A DNA stretch of 16,640 nt from an uncultured Lachnospiraceae bacterium (GTDB lineage: Bacteria; Bacillota; Clostridia; Lachnospirales; Lachnospiraceae), in assembly GCA_934434905.1 (NCBI GenBank), contig CAKSAI010000035.1, positions 1-16,640 of the forward strand, written 5' to 3'. The notes under the pieces were generated by a model. That model saw only the letters and a program-made list of their open reading frames with translations, ran no database searches and was not told where the DNA came from. Position 1 is the first letter of the stretch, and every line of letters starts with the position of its first letter. The position numbers were made by a program, and so were the translations under genes. Below are positions 6,302-15,948 of the stretch, piece by piece.

Positions 6302-7222
6302 ATGCGTTTAAAGGAATGTATGCAGATTGTCTCCAGGGATTCCATCATGATCGACAAATCCACCAACAGCTGTTCCCGTCTGCACAACCATCCGTTCTTT
6401 GAACTGGTCTATGTGCTCAGTGGACATGCGATCCACCATCTGGATAACACGACCATGGTTCTCGAACCCGGTGATTATTTTCTCATCGACTTAAATAGTG
6501 TCCACGGCTACAACGCATGCTCCGGAAGTGGCGAGTTTGCCATTGTAAACTGCATGTTCATGCCAGATTTTATCGATCCGACATTAAAAAGTGCCGTTGA
6601 TTTCCGTTCCATGATAAACAAATACCCGACACCCTTTTCCTACTGCACCTTTGACAAGGATCCCACGCATAGGGTCTACCATGACGACAATGGGCAACTG
6701 TCTGCCCTGGTTCTTATGATGCACCAGGAATATCTGCAAAAAAAGCCGGGTTATCTGGATATCATACGTAACTGCCTGGTCAATGCCATCCTGCTCTTAA
6801 CCAGAAACGAAACCTCCCGTCTCGCCGACAACACCAGAGATGTGACAAAAATTGTCCGCTCGTATGTGGTTCGACATTACAATGAACCCCTGCAGCTGTC
6901 GGACATCTGCCAAAACGTGAATTGCAGTCTGTCTCAGATCAGCAAACTTTTTAAGCGTGACACCGGGACGACTTTTCATCAATACCTGAAGTCCGTCCGT
7001 ATCGCCAAGTCATGCCACCTGTTAAAGACTACAGTAAAGAGCATCGATGAGATCTCCGGGCTGGTGGGATACTCAGATCCTTCCTACTTTTATCGTGTTT
7101 TCCGGGAGGAAACAGGTCTGACACCACAGCAATACCGCAGAAATGAGAAAACCGCCGCACATTCCCAGACAGAGAAAGAGGTACTCCCAGATGAAGAACC
7201 CGCTGAACAAGAAACGCCATAA
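6302..7222 (+). CDS. AraC family transcriptional regulator with N-terminal cupin sensor
   Basis: This 306-residue soluble regulator has two parts. The N-terminal half (about 10-110) is an AraC-type cupin sugar-sensing domain with HNHPFFELVYVLSGHAIHHL, EPGDYFLID and a histidine in the following VHGY. The C-terminal half (about 182-281) is a double helix-turn-helix AraC domain ending in the signature GYSDPSYFYRVFREETGLTP and QQYRR. A hydrophilic acidic tail follows. The start at 6302 is set by AAAGGAGG 9 bases upstream and by the promoter at 6225-6253. The last 32 bases overlap the next gene, suggesting translational coupling. Likely targets are the glycan-uptake operon and perhaps the divergent seven-domain gene; this is inferred from position only. 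Confidence 0.93.
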   Translation: MRLKECMQIVSRDSIMIDKSTNSCSRLHNHPFFELVYVLSGHAIHHLDNTTMVLEPGDYFLIDLNSVHGYNACSGSGEFAIVNCMFMPDFIDPTLKSAVDFRSMINKYPTPFSYCTFDKDPTHRVYHDDNGQLSALVLMMHQEYLQKKPGYLDIIRNCLVNAILLLTRNETSRLADNTRDVTKIVRSYVVRHYNEPLQLSDICQNVNCSLSQISKLFKRDTGTTFHQYLKSVRIAKSCHLLKTTVKSIDEISGLVGYSDPSYFYRVFREETGLTPQQYRRNEKTAAHSQTEKEVLPDEEPAEQETP

Positions 7223-9401
7223 AAAAACAATCGGACGCACCTACATTCAATACTTTTTATCCTACCTTATTATTTTTACGGTACTCATCGCCGGTTTCTT
7301 CTTTATATTAAGGAACCAGATTACCCAACGCTACTTCCGGCAGCTCACCGTACAGGCTCAGGAACAGCTTGATAGCATCGCCCTGCAGTTCAGCGACGAT
7401 ATCATGTACCTGTCCTCCGTGGACAATTCCATAGCTTCCAATGCCAGTCTGCTCTCCGCCCGGTATGAAGCAGAGGAAAATTATCAACTTACAATATACA
7501 CAGAACTCCAGAAATATGCCTCATCTACGAAAATCATCAATTCCATTATATATCTCTCCAAGACTTCCGATACACTGATATCCACAAGATATCCAATGGA
7601 ATACCGGGACGGCATGTTCTATTTTCTCAAAACAGGAGAGCCTTCCCTTGCATTCGACATTTCCTCCTACTATGGAACCTCCTTTGACCAGCTCATCTAC
7701 CTGTCCGGTGGTTCCATGGAGGAACTTATCTATCTGCCATCCGGCTCGCCCGATTCCAACTACCTGTTCTTCTATACACTGGACATTTCGGATATACGAC
7801 AGCAATTTGCGGGTATCGTTTCCCCCGGTCTGCCCTCCATTGCCCTGGTTGATGCCGATGGACAGGTGGCTATCAGTGCCGGTGACCCTGCCATTGCATC
7901 ATACCTTAAGCACATTCCGCTTTCGGAAGGTGTATATGAACTGGACGACTCCAACTCACTCTGCGTGCGTACAGGTATTCCCAGTGGTTTTTCCGTTGTA
8001 TCCCTGATCTCCAATGACGCACTGCTCCATCAGATCAACACGGCATTTGCCAACTCCTATGCCATGCTGCTGCTATTGGGGATACTCGGCTTTCTGCTGG
8101 TTCTTGCAGCCATGCGCATTACCTATGTACCGCTTCATCACCTTACCAAAAAGCTTGTCTCCGATGCCGATCCGCACAACAGCCATCTGGAACTGCTGGA
8201 TCAGGCCTTTTCCACGGCCACGGAGCAAAACCGACTCCTGCAGGACAAGTTGGATCATTACCAGCTCTCCATGAAGAAATCCCTGCTGAACTCGGTGGTG
8301 TTTTCCAGCTATTCCAAGGACCCGGCCTTGGTTCCCAACATCGACCAGTTTTTTGACATGAAGGCCAACAATGAATTCTTTGTTCTGTGCATAAAGACAG
8401 AGGAAAAACCGCTATCCGATTCACAGCTCCAGCAATTCTTCCTCACCATGCTGCCCGGCGATGACTCTTGTATTGTTTTAAGCGCAGATCAACAGCAGGC
8501 TGTTTTTCTCGTGAATTATACCGGACCGGAGCAGCATAAGGATAAGGTTCTGAAGGAGCTTTTAGTCAATCTTCATGAAGAAAAGGGATACCTGGGTGCC
8601 GTCAGCAGCGGCAGCAACTCTCCCATGGACATTCCCTCCCTCTATGAAAATGCCCTGGCCGCCAGTAGCCACTGGCCCTTACAACCGGTGGCCGCCTATG
8701 ACGCTTTGTCACGTGCCGATGTTTCCTTAACCTATCCCCATGACAAGCTGGATCATCTGGCAGAATGTTTAAGAGAGAATGATTTTACAGGAGCCGGTCA
8801 CCTGGTGGACGAGCTTTTTACCAGTATCGACCGAATTGCCACCACCGGAAGTGATCTCCCCGATTTCCTTATTCGTTGTATCCTGGTAGATATGCTGGTA
8901 ACTATCATTAAGGCCATCAGTCAGACCGGAAGCAAGTTCAAGTCCTACAGTGACCTGTTCTTTGAAACCATCTATTTCTGCCGGAGCTATCCCTACCGGG
9001 AAAAAGCTGCGGAAATCTACCAGCGGACAAAGCAGCTTTTGGATCTCTGCCAACAGGAAACAGACAACCGGGTGGTTACGCCCGCCCAGATGCGGCAGCG
9101 GATGGAGTCTTCCTACTGCGATCCCGATTTTTCCATCGCACTTATGGCAGACAGCTTCCATGTCAGCATCGCCTACATGAGCTATCTGTTCAAGAAAGAG
9201 CTGAATATCAACTTTTCCGACTACCTGTGGGAACTGCGTCTGAAAAAAGCCCAGGATCTCCTGCTTACCACAGACATGTCCATTGATGAGGTCAGCGTCG
9301 CTGTGGGCTATCTGACGCCCTCCAGCTTCCGCAGGAAGTTCAAGCAGGAAACCGGGCTTACTCCATTGCAATATCGTACCGGACAAAAAACAGAGGGGTA
9401 A
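7191..9401 (+). CDS. Membrane-bound AraC family regulator, YesS-like
   Basis: This 736-residue protein has a basic N-terminus, a first membrane segment at about residues 18-40, an extracytoplasmic sensor region of roughly 250 residues, a second membrane segment at about 289-311, a long cytoplasmic linker, and a C-terminal AraC double HTH at about 633-730 ending in GYLTPSSFRRKFKQETGLTP. There is no kinase or receiver domain, so this is a one-component membrane regulator in which ligand binding outside changes DNA binding inside. The layout and length match Bacillus YesS (761 residues), an activator of rhamnogalacturonan genes. The start at 7191 follows GAAAGAGG by 9 bases and lies inside the end of the cupin regulator. 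An in-frame ATG at 7143 has no ribosome site. The stop codon sits in the loop of the terminator at 9385-9427. Confidence 0.92.
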   Translation: MKNPLNKKRHKKTIGRTYIQYFLSYLIIFTVLIAGFFFILRNQITQRYFRQLTVQAQEQLDSIALQFSDDIMYLSSVDNSIASNASLLSARYEAEENYQLTIYTELQKYASSTKIINSIIYLSKTSDTLISTRYPMEYRDGMFYFLKTGEPSLAFDISSYYGTSFDQLIYLSGGSMEELIYLPSGSPDSNYLFFYTLDISDIRQQFAGIVSPGLPSIALVDADGQVAISAGDPAIASYLKHIPLSEGVYELDDSNSLCVRTGIPSGFSVVSLISNDALLHQINTAFANSYAMLLLLGILGFLLVLAAMRITYVPLHHLTKKLVSDADPHNSHLELLDQAFSTATEQNRLLQDKLDHYQLSMKKSLLNSVVFSSYSKDPALVPNIDQFFDMKANNEFFVLCIKTEEKPLSDSQLQQFFLTMLPGDDSCIVLSADQQQAVFLVNYTGPEQHKDKVLKELLVNLHEEKGYLGAVSSGSNSPMDIPSLYENALAASSHWPLQPVAAYDALSRADVSLTYPHDKLDHLAECLRENDFTGAGHLVDELFTSIDRIATTGSDLPDFLIRCILVDMLVTIIKAISQTGSKFKSYSDLFFETIYFCRSYPYREKAAEIYQRTKQLLDLCQQETDNRVVTPAQMRQRMESSYCDPDFSIALMADSFHVSIAYMSYLFKKELNINFSDYLWELRLKKAQDLLLTTDMSIDEVSVAVGYLTPSSFRRKFKQETGLTPLQYRTGQKTEG

Positions 9402-9427
9402 TCCGCTAAGGCCCCTCTGTCTTTTTT
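9385..9427. terminator. Bidirectional intrinsic terminator between convergent operons
   Basis: ACAGAGGGG (9390-9398) pairs perfectly with CCCCTCTGT (9412-9420), a 9-bp stem around a 13-base loop. The stem is flanked by AAAAAA on the left and CTTTTTT on the right, so each strand reads a T-run after the hairpin. It ends the plus-strand regulator operon, whose TAA stop at 9399-9401 starts the loop. It also ends the minus-strand operon, whose last stop codon is at 9443-9441. Confidence 0.93.
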
Positions 9428-9440
9428 ACGATGTTTATCT

Positions 9441-12400
9441 CTACTTTATCCGCACGATCGGCGTCTTCAATATTCCCATAGGCCTCTGCTGATATTCATA
9501 GGCCCACTTTTGTCCCTCGCTGCGCCAGTAATCCGGCGTAATACCCACATATTTCTTGTCTGCTTCCAGATTGTGAAGGGCAGAAAAGGTATTGTATCGG
9601 TTCCCGTATAGGATATATGTGAGTTTGTGTATCCCCGGTTCCATATCGTGGATCGTCCGCTTAAATGGTGCATAAAGGATGCTTCCCTGTTCTTTGCCGT
9701 CCGCCAACACCTTTATCATAGCGCCTCGAAAATACGATATTTCAATCTCTACATCGGATGCTTCTTCCAGCACAATCTCTGTATGATACTGTATGTTTCC
9801 TCCATAAAAGGCAAGCCCCTGCGGAACCACCGAACCGTAAGAAAGCTTCTCCGGAAGCTCCGTAATATATGCCTTTCTTCCCACGCAGTTAACTCCGAAG
9901 CTTCCCAGCAGGTAGCAATTTTCCAGATCGGTCCGCATTCCAAAGGGCATAACGATCTCCAGAATGTTTTTCCCCTTTCTGACCGGAGGTAACGGAACCG
10001 TACGGACGTATTTGTCCACATAATAGCCACAATCCTTATTTTCCACCGCTTCTCCGTTCCAGGTAAGCTTTACTTTATCCGGATTCTCCAGCGCCAGTAA
10101 CGGCTTGGGATACTCGATACGGCTCTCAATGCAAAACTGCAGTCTCAGCGTGTGATCCTCCGGCTCATCCCGAACAACCCACGGCTGCACCACCTTACTC
10201 CTTCTGGAGGCGAGCCCCAGCTCCCGTCTCACAACCTCGTCAACCCGCATGATCTCCTCCGTCTCCCGCCAGGCCCCGCCATCCACGGCAAACCGGGCCA
10301 TGTCCAGCAGAAGGACGTTGGGTTCCTCCAGGGTAAACGACGTCTCAGAAGAAACCGTAATTTCCCGAAGAAGCTTCTTTGGCGTGTCCTCCGGATATGC
10401 CCCCTCCTGTTCCCGTCTTTCCAGCTTGATCAAAAGAGAGGTATTGATATATACCGTGGCATATATACGTGTGACTTCATCTTTGTTTTCATAGGAGATA
10501 TTCCGTATCTCTCCTGTTTGTGTATCGTACAAGAACGGCTCATAGGTTCCCTTCACATCGATGGTTATCCTTTGCTCCCTGGTGATGTGGGCAAGCTCCG
10601 GCTTTTCTGTATTTACTACGAAGAGCCACAGATCCTCTCCGTCCTTTCTGAGTTGATACAGGAGATGTTCCGTCAGATATCCGTTCTTGTCCCGCATGAA
10701 AACATCATGCTGATCCCTGAGCAGACGATACAATGCTGCTCTGCTGTGTGGAAGCTGCTCCCCGCTCTCTGCAAGAAGCCTTGCCGCCTCCGAAGACTTG
10801 CCCAGTGACAGACAGGGAAGCTGTCCCATAAAGATAAGCCTGCCGCCCTGCCGACGGAATTCAGTCAGGATACGGATGGTATGGGGACGCAGGGTGACGC
10901 AGTCCTCCACAATGACGGTATCGTATGTCATTTTTCCAACGCACAGAGGTGCGCCGCCAGCCTCACACAGTTCCTCCAGAAGCGACTCCGCAAGATAGTC
11001 AAAGTCCACGGACCCGGTAAGGAGCCACTCCGCAAGCTCCTTAAAATGTTGCTCCATCTCGCGCCTTTCAACCGATGTCTCCGCCCTGGATCCACTGATA
11101 AGCCAAAAGCTCTCGATTGGGTGGAGCACTGCCGTCCGCACCTGGGCCGTGCCTCTGGTCATGGCCGTATTCACCCGTGCAAAGTGATCCTCCACCTGCT
11201 TATATTCCCGATACCAGGGCGACTGATAGAAGATGGAGGCCGGATAGTCCCGCTTGCCCTCCCCCTTCATTGTCAGCCAGGACAAATGCGGCACACGAAC
11301 GGTAACACCCAGACATGCCTGCCAGTCTCCCTGACGCTTATGTCCCGCCAGGGTAAAGTCCCAGCCAGTCACCCCGTACATCTCCGAGAGCATACCCTCC
11401 TTCCCATATTGACGAACCACAGACTGACACTGCTTTGCAGTGGTGAAGCTGTCTTTGTCAAACAACAGATCCATACCGGGGAGCTGCATTTCCCGGTACA
11501 ACCTCATGACATCGCCATTGTAGGCAGATGCCGTATCCAGCGTATCTTCTCCCATCAGATGCCCCGTGAGCATAATCCCCTTCCCGGCGCACCACCGCCC
11601 GATATTATCCATATAGCTTTCCGCGAACCGTTCGCTCACATGACGATAATATTGATATTTTACTGCATTTCCATCCCGGCGCGGAATGTGGAAGAAAAGT
11701 TCCGGCAAAGCTTCTTCGATACGTTGACCGTACTGTCTCTCGTAGCTGTCGCCAAAATCCATCGTCCAGGGCAGCCACGCCTCCTCCTCAGAGGTGCCTG
11801 ACATCGGAAGCTTACGCAGCAGCACCGACGGTTCATCGGTAAAAATTGCCGGGATCGTGCCGCCGAATTCGTCCCCCTCCTCTTTTTCATACGCATCGTA
11901 GGTTCGCTGTATAAACGCATCTATCGCTTCTTTTGACAAAACATCCACGTAGGATTGGAGATTATACCGGGGTTCTTCCCCCGGCTGGGTACATATAAAG
12001 AAATACCATTTGTTTGCGCCCGGTTCGTTCCGCTCCACCCTGCGATAGCCCGTCATTTCTCCATATTCGTTTATGGATATGTCATAGGCCCCAACAAAAT
12101 AAGGAATCCCTTCTTCGCGTGCCCGCTCGGGCACTTCGGTGGATTCCATATCCTTCTTTGTCATCCGTAAGAATCTCTGCCGATAGCGGATATGCTCCGT
12201 GATAAACCCTCCGGCATAGCCGGAGGGCCACCGGTCCTCATCGTAGAGACAGGCCTTCATCCCTCTTTTCTTCGCCTCATCCGTGCAGTACCGGACAGCC
12301 TCCATAAATTCCTCACTCAGGTAAGGGATCTCCATCCCCTGCCTTACATGCATATGGAAGCCGCCAAAGCCCATTTCCTGAAATATAGCAATCTGTTCCG

Positions 12401-12521
12401 CCAGTTCCTCCCGATCCAGCCCTGCATTCCAGGCCCAGAATGGTGCTCCCCGGTATTCACTGCCCGGCATTTCAAAGCACTCTCTGCTTAACGCTTCTTC
12501 CTGATCCTTTTCGTACAACAT
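9441..12521 (-). CDS. Glycoside hydrolase, GH106-like (alpha-L-rhamnosidase type)
   Basis: This is a 1026-residue enzyme with no signal peptide, so it acts in the cytoplasm on imported sugar. The N-terminal barrel begins with GAPFWAWNAGLDREELAEQI and GFGGFHMHVRQG, then LYDEDRWPSGYAGG (92-105), FTDEP (227-231), LTGHLMGE (318-325), LSEMYGVTGWD (378-388) and GVTVRVPHLSWLTMKGEGKR. E230, E325 and E380 are candidate catalytic or binding acids. The C-terminal part (about 760-1026) looks like beta-sandwich domains, including a galactose-binding-like fold. The order of motifs fits the GH106 superfamily, whose known members cut alpha-L-rhamnosides, but the exact substrate cannot be read from the sequence. 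The start at 12521 follows AAAGGA, which overlaps the end of the upstream permease gene; only 4 bases separate the two genes. It is the last gene before the shared terminator. Confidence 0.8.
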   Translation of the reverse strand: MLYEKDQEEALSRECFEMPGSEYRGAPFWAWNAGLDREELAEQIAIFQEMGFGGFHMHVRQGMEIPYLSEEFMEAVRYCTDEAKKRGMKACLYDEDRWPSGYAGGFITEHIRYRQRFLRMTKKDMESTEVPERAREEGIPYFVGAYDISINEYGEMTGYRRVERNEPGANKWYFFICTQPGEEPRYNLQSYVDVLSKEAIDAFIQRTYDAYEKEEGDEFGGTIPAIFTDEPSVLLRKLPMSGTSEEEAWLPWTMDFGDSYERQYGQRIEEALPELFFHIPRRDGNAVKYQYYRHVSERFAESYMDNIGRWCAGKGIMLTGHLMGEDTLDTASAYNGDVMRLYREMQLPGMDLLFDKDSFTTAKQCQSVVRQYGKEGMLSEMYGVTGWDFTLAGHKRQGDWQACLGVTVRVPHLSWLTMKGEGKRDYPASIFYQSPWYREYKQVEDHFARVNTAMTRGTAQVRTAVLHPIESFWLISGSRAETSVERREMEQHFKELAEWLLTGSVDFDYLAESLLEELCEAGGAPLCVGKMTYDTVIVEDCVTLRPHTIRILTEFRRQGGRLIFMGQLPCLSLGKSSEAARLLAESGEQLPHSRAALYRLLRDQHDVFMRDKNGYLTEHLLYQLRKDGEDLWLFVVNTEKPELAHITREQRITIDVKGTYEPFLYDTQTGEIRNISYENKDEVTRIYATVYINTSLLIKLERREQEGAYPEDTPKKLLREITVSSETSFTLEEPNVLLLDMARFAVDGGAWRETEEIMRVDEVVRRELGLASRRSKVVQPWVVRDEPEDHTLRLQFCIESRIEYPKPLLALENPDKVKLTWNGEAVENKDCGYYVDKYVRTVPLPPVRKGKNILEIVMPFGMRTDLENCYLLGSFGVNCVGRKAYITELPEKLSYGSVVPQGLAFYGGNIQYHTEIVLEEASDVEIEISYFRGAMIKVLADGKEQGSILYAPFKRTIHDMEPGIHKLTYILYGNRYNTFSALHNLEADKKYVGITPDYWRSEGQKWAYEYQQRPMGILKTPIVRIK

Positions 12522-12525
12522 CTTT

Positions 12526-13434
12526 TTATCCTTTCACTGCTCCAATCATAACACCCTTCACAAAAAACTTCTGTATAAACGGATACAGACACAGCATGGG
12601 TAAGGAGGAAACCACAATAATACTGTATTTCATCGTCTGTGCCAGCTGCAGCTGCTCCGTCACCGCATCAGAACCTACCAGGGTCTCCGAGAAACGGCTG
12701 CTTGTCAGCAGAAGCTCCCGCAATACCGTCTGAAGAGGTCTCAGGTTCTCATCATAGATGTACAGCAGTGCCGTATAGAAATCGTTCCAATGGCTCACCG
12801 CATAGTACAAGCCCACCACCGCCATCACCGATTTGGATAACGGGAGTACAATTTTCATGAGATATTGGGCGGAATTGGCCCCATCCAATATAGACGCCTC
12901 GTACAATTCCTCCGGGATGCTGTTGATAAAATAAGTCCGCATCACCAGCATATTATACACGGAGATGGCTCCCGGAAGGATCATTGCCCAGCGTGTATCC
13001 AACAGCCCCAGCCTGCTCACCACCAGATATTTTGCTATCATACCTCCGCTGAAATACATGGTAAAAAGTATCAGCAGCAGCAATATCTTTCCCGGAACAA
13101 AATCCTTTCTGGAAAGCGGATAAGCGCAGCATATCGTCAGGATCAGGTTCAGCGCCGTACCGGCAACCGTATAAAAGATTGTATTGCCATATCCGGCCCA
13201 TAGCTGCTTGTACTCAATCAGTGCTTTATACGCTGTCGTAGTGATCTCCTTGGGAAGCAGCAGCACATTTCCAAGCCACACCTGGGCCGGACTGCTGACA
13301 GAAGCTATCACGATGAACCACAACGGCCAGAGAAAGATGACCAGAAGCAGAACCATGACCAGCACATTTACAATATCAAAAACTTTATCGTTGGCAGAAC
13401 CCTTTCTCCGCCTCGCTGCTATGTATGATTTCAT
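12526..13434 (-). CDS. Carbohydrate ABC transporter permease, LplC/YtcP-like
   Basis: This 302-residue membrane protein is predicted to have six membrane segments. The cytoplasmic EAA loop, which contacts the ATPase, reads ELYEASILDGANSAQYLMKI (about 177-196) and ends in VLPLS. The opening cytoplasmic stretch and the PLWFIVIASVSSP segment are typical of the second permease in LplABC-type oligosaccharide importers. AGGAGG lies 8 bases before the ATG, overlapping the stop of the upstream permease (11-base gap). No ATP-binding subunit is encoded in the window, as is usual for this class, which uses a shared MsmX-type ATPase. Confidence 0.94.
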   Translation of the reverse strand: MKSYIAARRRKGSANDKVFDIVNVLVMVLLLVIFLWPLWFIVIASVSSPAQVWLGNVLLLPKEITTTAYKALIEYKQLWAGYGNTIFYTVAGTALNLILTICCAYPLSRKDFVPGKILLLLILFTMYFSGGMIAKYLVVSRLGLLDTRWAMILPGAISVYNMLVMRTYFINSIPEELYEASILDGANSAQYLMKIVLPLSKSVMAVVGLYYAVSHWNDFYTALLYIYDENLRPLQTVLRELLLTSSRFSETLVGSDAVTEQLQLAQTMKYSIIVVSSLPMLCLYPFIQKFFVKGVMIGAVKG

Positions 13435-13445
13435 TCCGATGCCTC

Positions 13446-14363
13446 CTAAAACATGCTTTCTCCTGCAACCTTTTTGCTGATCTTATTGGCACTCACCAAG
13501 AGCAGGACGTTGATGACCGTATTAAACAGATTGATCGCTGTGGAATAGCCGTAATTGCTCTTTAACAGCCCCACTTCGTACACGTACGTGGATATCGTGG
13601 AGGCTGCCGATTTATTCAGGTCGTTCTGCAATAAAAACACTTTCTCGAAGCCCAGATTCATCACCGAGCCAAAGCGCAGGATCAGCATCATCACTATGGT
13701 AGACTTGATGGATGGAAGATCCACATGAATGATACGCTGAAGCTTGGATGCTCCGTCTATAATAGCTGCCTCGTGCATTTGATAGTCCACGCCGGACAAT
13801 GCCGCAATATAAATGATCGCGCTCCATCCAATGCTCTGCCATGCTCCGGACCATACGTAGAGATGCTTAAACCACTCCGGTTTTGCCAGGAAATCCACGG
13901 CCTCCAGCCCCACCAGCTGCCGCAGCATATTAAACACCCCGGTATCCACATTACAAAATATGGTGATCATACTGCACAGCACTACCGTTGAAATAAAATG
14001 CGGCGCATAAGATACCATCTGCACGGTTTTCTTTAAAAAACGATTCCTCAGATAGTTGAGCATTACCGCAAACAGAATCGGAAGCGGAAAACACACCAAC
14101 AGGCTGTACAGGCTCAGTGTCAATGTATTGCGGATGAGGTTTCCAAAATTATAGGAGGAAAAGAACCGGATAAAATGATCCAGCCCCACCCACGGACTTC
14201 CCATGATTCCAAGCTTCGGCTTGAAGTCCTTAAACGCCAGCAATATTCCATACATTGGTGCATAGTGGAAGATTGCGAAATATGCGATCACCGGCAATAT
14301 CATCACATACAATATCCAGTTTTTCTTCACATCAATGCGAAGTCTTCGGAAAATATTGTGCAT
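13446..14363 (-). CDS. Carbohydrate ABC transporter permease, LplB/YteP-like
   Basis: This 305-residue membrane protein has an N-terminus of the form WILYVMILPVIAYFAIFHYA and about six membrane segments. The family hallmark FKDFKPKLGIMGSPWVGLDH occurs near residues 44-63. The EAA loop reads MHEAAIIDGASKLQRIIHVD (about 197-216) followed by LPSI. It should pair with the LplC-type permease encoded just downstream to form the channel. The ATG at 14363 has AAAGGAG 7 bases upstream and lies 16 bases after the stop of the solute-binding protein gene, so the genes are co-transcribed. Confidence 0.95.
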   Translation of the reverse strand: MHNIFRRLRIDVKKNWILYVMILPVIAYFAIFHYAPMYGILLAFKDFKPKLGIMGSPWVGLDHFIRFFSSYNFGNLIRNTLTLSLYSLLVCFPLPILFAVMLNYLRNRFLKKTVQMVSYAPHFISTVVLCSMITIFCNVDTGVFNMLRQLVGLEAVDFLAKPEWFKHLYVWSGAWQSIGWSAIIYIAALSGVDYQMHEAAIIDGASKLQRIIHVDLPSIKSTIVMMLILRFGSVMNLGFEKVFLLQNDLNKSAASTISTYVYEVGLLKSNYGYSTAINLFNTVINVLLLVSANKISKKVAGESMF

Positions 14364-14379
14364 ATGTCTGCTCCTTTAC

Positions 14380-15948
14380 CTACTTCGCTTTTTCATAAGC
14401 CTTTGTGTATATCTCCATCATCTGTTCCAATCCCATATCCTTTAACGTCTTCACATAAGCGTCCCAGGAGCTATCCAGAGGGATCTGTCCGGTCACTACC
14501 TGCGCAAGATACTGCGATACATAGGAATCCACATCTGCCTTGATATCTGCAATGGTTTCCCGTTCTTTTAAAGAATAATTCAGGACAGGGATCGGCAAGG
14601 TTCCAAGTGCATATATCTTCTCCCGCTGCTGGTTCAGATACACCTCATCCGGATCTATCTCCGCCGACATGTTATACCAGATTTCCGGCTGGGCAGAAGG
14701 GTGTACTGCCGTCCCCTGTATGGTGCTGCTGGCACGCACAGTAGCGACGCTGTCTCCATAGCCGTTACCAAGCAGCCACTCCCAGCTTCCGTCCTCCTTC
14801 AACTGGTAAGTCTCCCCTTCTACACCCATCCAGGCCAGTCTTGCGCCCTCCTCTGTATAGAAGTAATCTGCCCAGGCCACCACTACCTCCGGATGCTCGC
14901 ACAGATCCGTAATGGCCAGCGCCTTGTCTGCCCATGGCTCCTGAATAGGGAAAGTTCCTTCCTGGAAAGGTGTCAGTATGATATAATCATCGTCATTCTC
15001 TCTTCCTACCACCTGGAAGGATGCATTGTCAAAAAAAGCACCATACAAGTCTGCACTCTGTCCCTTTGTCCGCATCTGATCCGTATTCTGGGTAAACGCA
15101 TTCTTATCCAGCAATCCTTCCTGGTACAGCTTTCTGGCAAAGGCCAGAAACTCCTTGTAGGATTCATGCGTACATACATATTGCAGCTTTCCATCTATAA
15201 CCGCCAGATACGTATCATTATCATAAGCATAATTCTGATAAGCCATCAGGTACATCACGCCTGTGCTGGTATTTGCCGTATACGGTATCTCATCATTGGG
15301 ATCTCCGTTCCCATTTGCATCCTTTTCCTTGAAAGCCTTTAATACCTGATACAGTTCGTCATAGCTGGTTGGCTCCGCCAGCCCCAGATTATCCAGCCAG
15401 CGCTTGTTGATCCACATTGGTGTGGTGATGGCATACTTATCATTCTGCATAGGCAGTGAATATACATGCCCATCCTCTGCCGTGATGTAGTCCCAGCCAT
15501 CGGTCTTATCCAGCATCGCCGTAAGATTCGGCGCATATTTGCGGATCAGATCCTCCAGCGGGATCAGAATTCCTTCCAGTCCGTACTGGTTGGCCGGAAC
15601 GCCTGTTTTTATCAATACGTCCGGATATTTATCCCCACTGTTCAAAAGCAGGTTCCGCTTCTCCGTCATCTCGGAGCTCAGCACATTCGTAAGATCAAAA
15701 TCAATGTTTGCCCTGTCTAAGGACATCTGCCAGGCAAGGCTGTCTGTCAATGCATACTGTCCATTCATGACCGCCAGTCCGGTAAAGGTCATCTTCTCTT
15801 CCAGCGGAAATACAACCGGCTCTGCATTCTCTACCCCGGAATTCTTGTTGGGACCATTGTCCTTACCACTTCCGTTACCGCAAGCTGTAAGCGAGGTCAT
15901 GGCCAGTGCCGCCGCCATAATAAGTGCTGCAATTTTTTTCATTTTCAT
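14380..15948 (-). CDS. Extracellular solute-binding lipoprotein of the LplA type
   Basis: This 522-residue protein captures the sugar for the ABC importer. The signal peptide is MKMKKIAALIMAAALAMTSL followed by the lipobox end TAC, so Cys23 is the lipidated residue and the mature protein sits on the outer face of the membrane. The mature region is a family-1 (UgpB/LplA-like) binding protein. An Asp/Asn-rich loop, DANGNGDPNDE at 210-220, looks like the EF-hand-type calcium loop common in this subfamily. AAAGGAGG lies 9 bases before the ATG at 15948; a second ATG two codons later is too far from it. It heads the transporter operon, 65 bases after an MBL-fold gene. I saw no convincing sigma-A promoter in that gap, so read-through from upstream is possible. 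Confidence 0.94.
   Translation of the reverse strand: MKMKKIAALIMAAALAMTSLTACGNGSGKDNGPNKNSGVENAEPVVFPLEEKMTFTGLAVMNGQYALTDSLAWQMSLDRANIDFDLTNVLSSEMTEKRNLLLNSGDKYPDVLIKTGVPANQYGLEGILIPLEDLIRKYAPNLTAMLDKTDGWDYITAEDGHVYSLPMQNDKYAITTPMWINKRWLDNLGLAEPTSYDELYQVLKAFKEKDANGNGDPNDEIPYTANTSTGVMYLMAYQNYAYDNDTYLAVIDGKLQYVCTHESYKEFLAFARKLYQEGLLDKNAFTQNTDQMRTKGQSADLYGAFFDNASFQVVGRENDDDYIILTPFQEGTFPIQEPWADKALAITDLCEHPEVVVAWADYFYTEEGARLAWMGVEGETYQLKEDGSWEWLLGNGYGDSVATVRASSTIQGTAVHPSAQPEIWYNMSAEIDPDEVYLNQQREKIYALGTLPIPVLNYSLKERETIADIKADVDSYVSQYLAQVVTGQIPLDSSWDAYVKTLKDMGLEQMMEIYTKAYEKAK

Noticed and set aside
8143..8424. Minus-strand open frame inside the membrane AraC gene
   Set aside because: It overlaps a strongly coding region, has a Trp/Pro/Arg-rich composition and no family-like motifs.
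10881..11801. 306-codon plus-strand open frame opposite the glycoside hydrolase
   Set aside because: It has no ribosome site and lies wholly antisense to the conserved barrel of the hydrolase; its Pro/His/Arg-rich translation resembles no known family.
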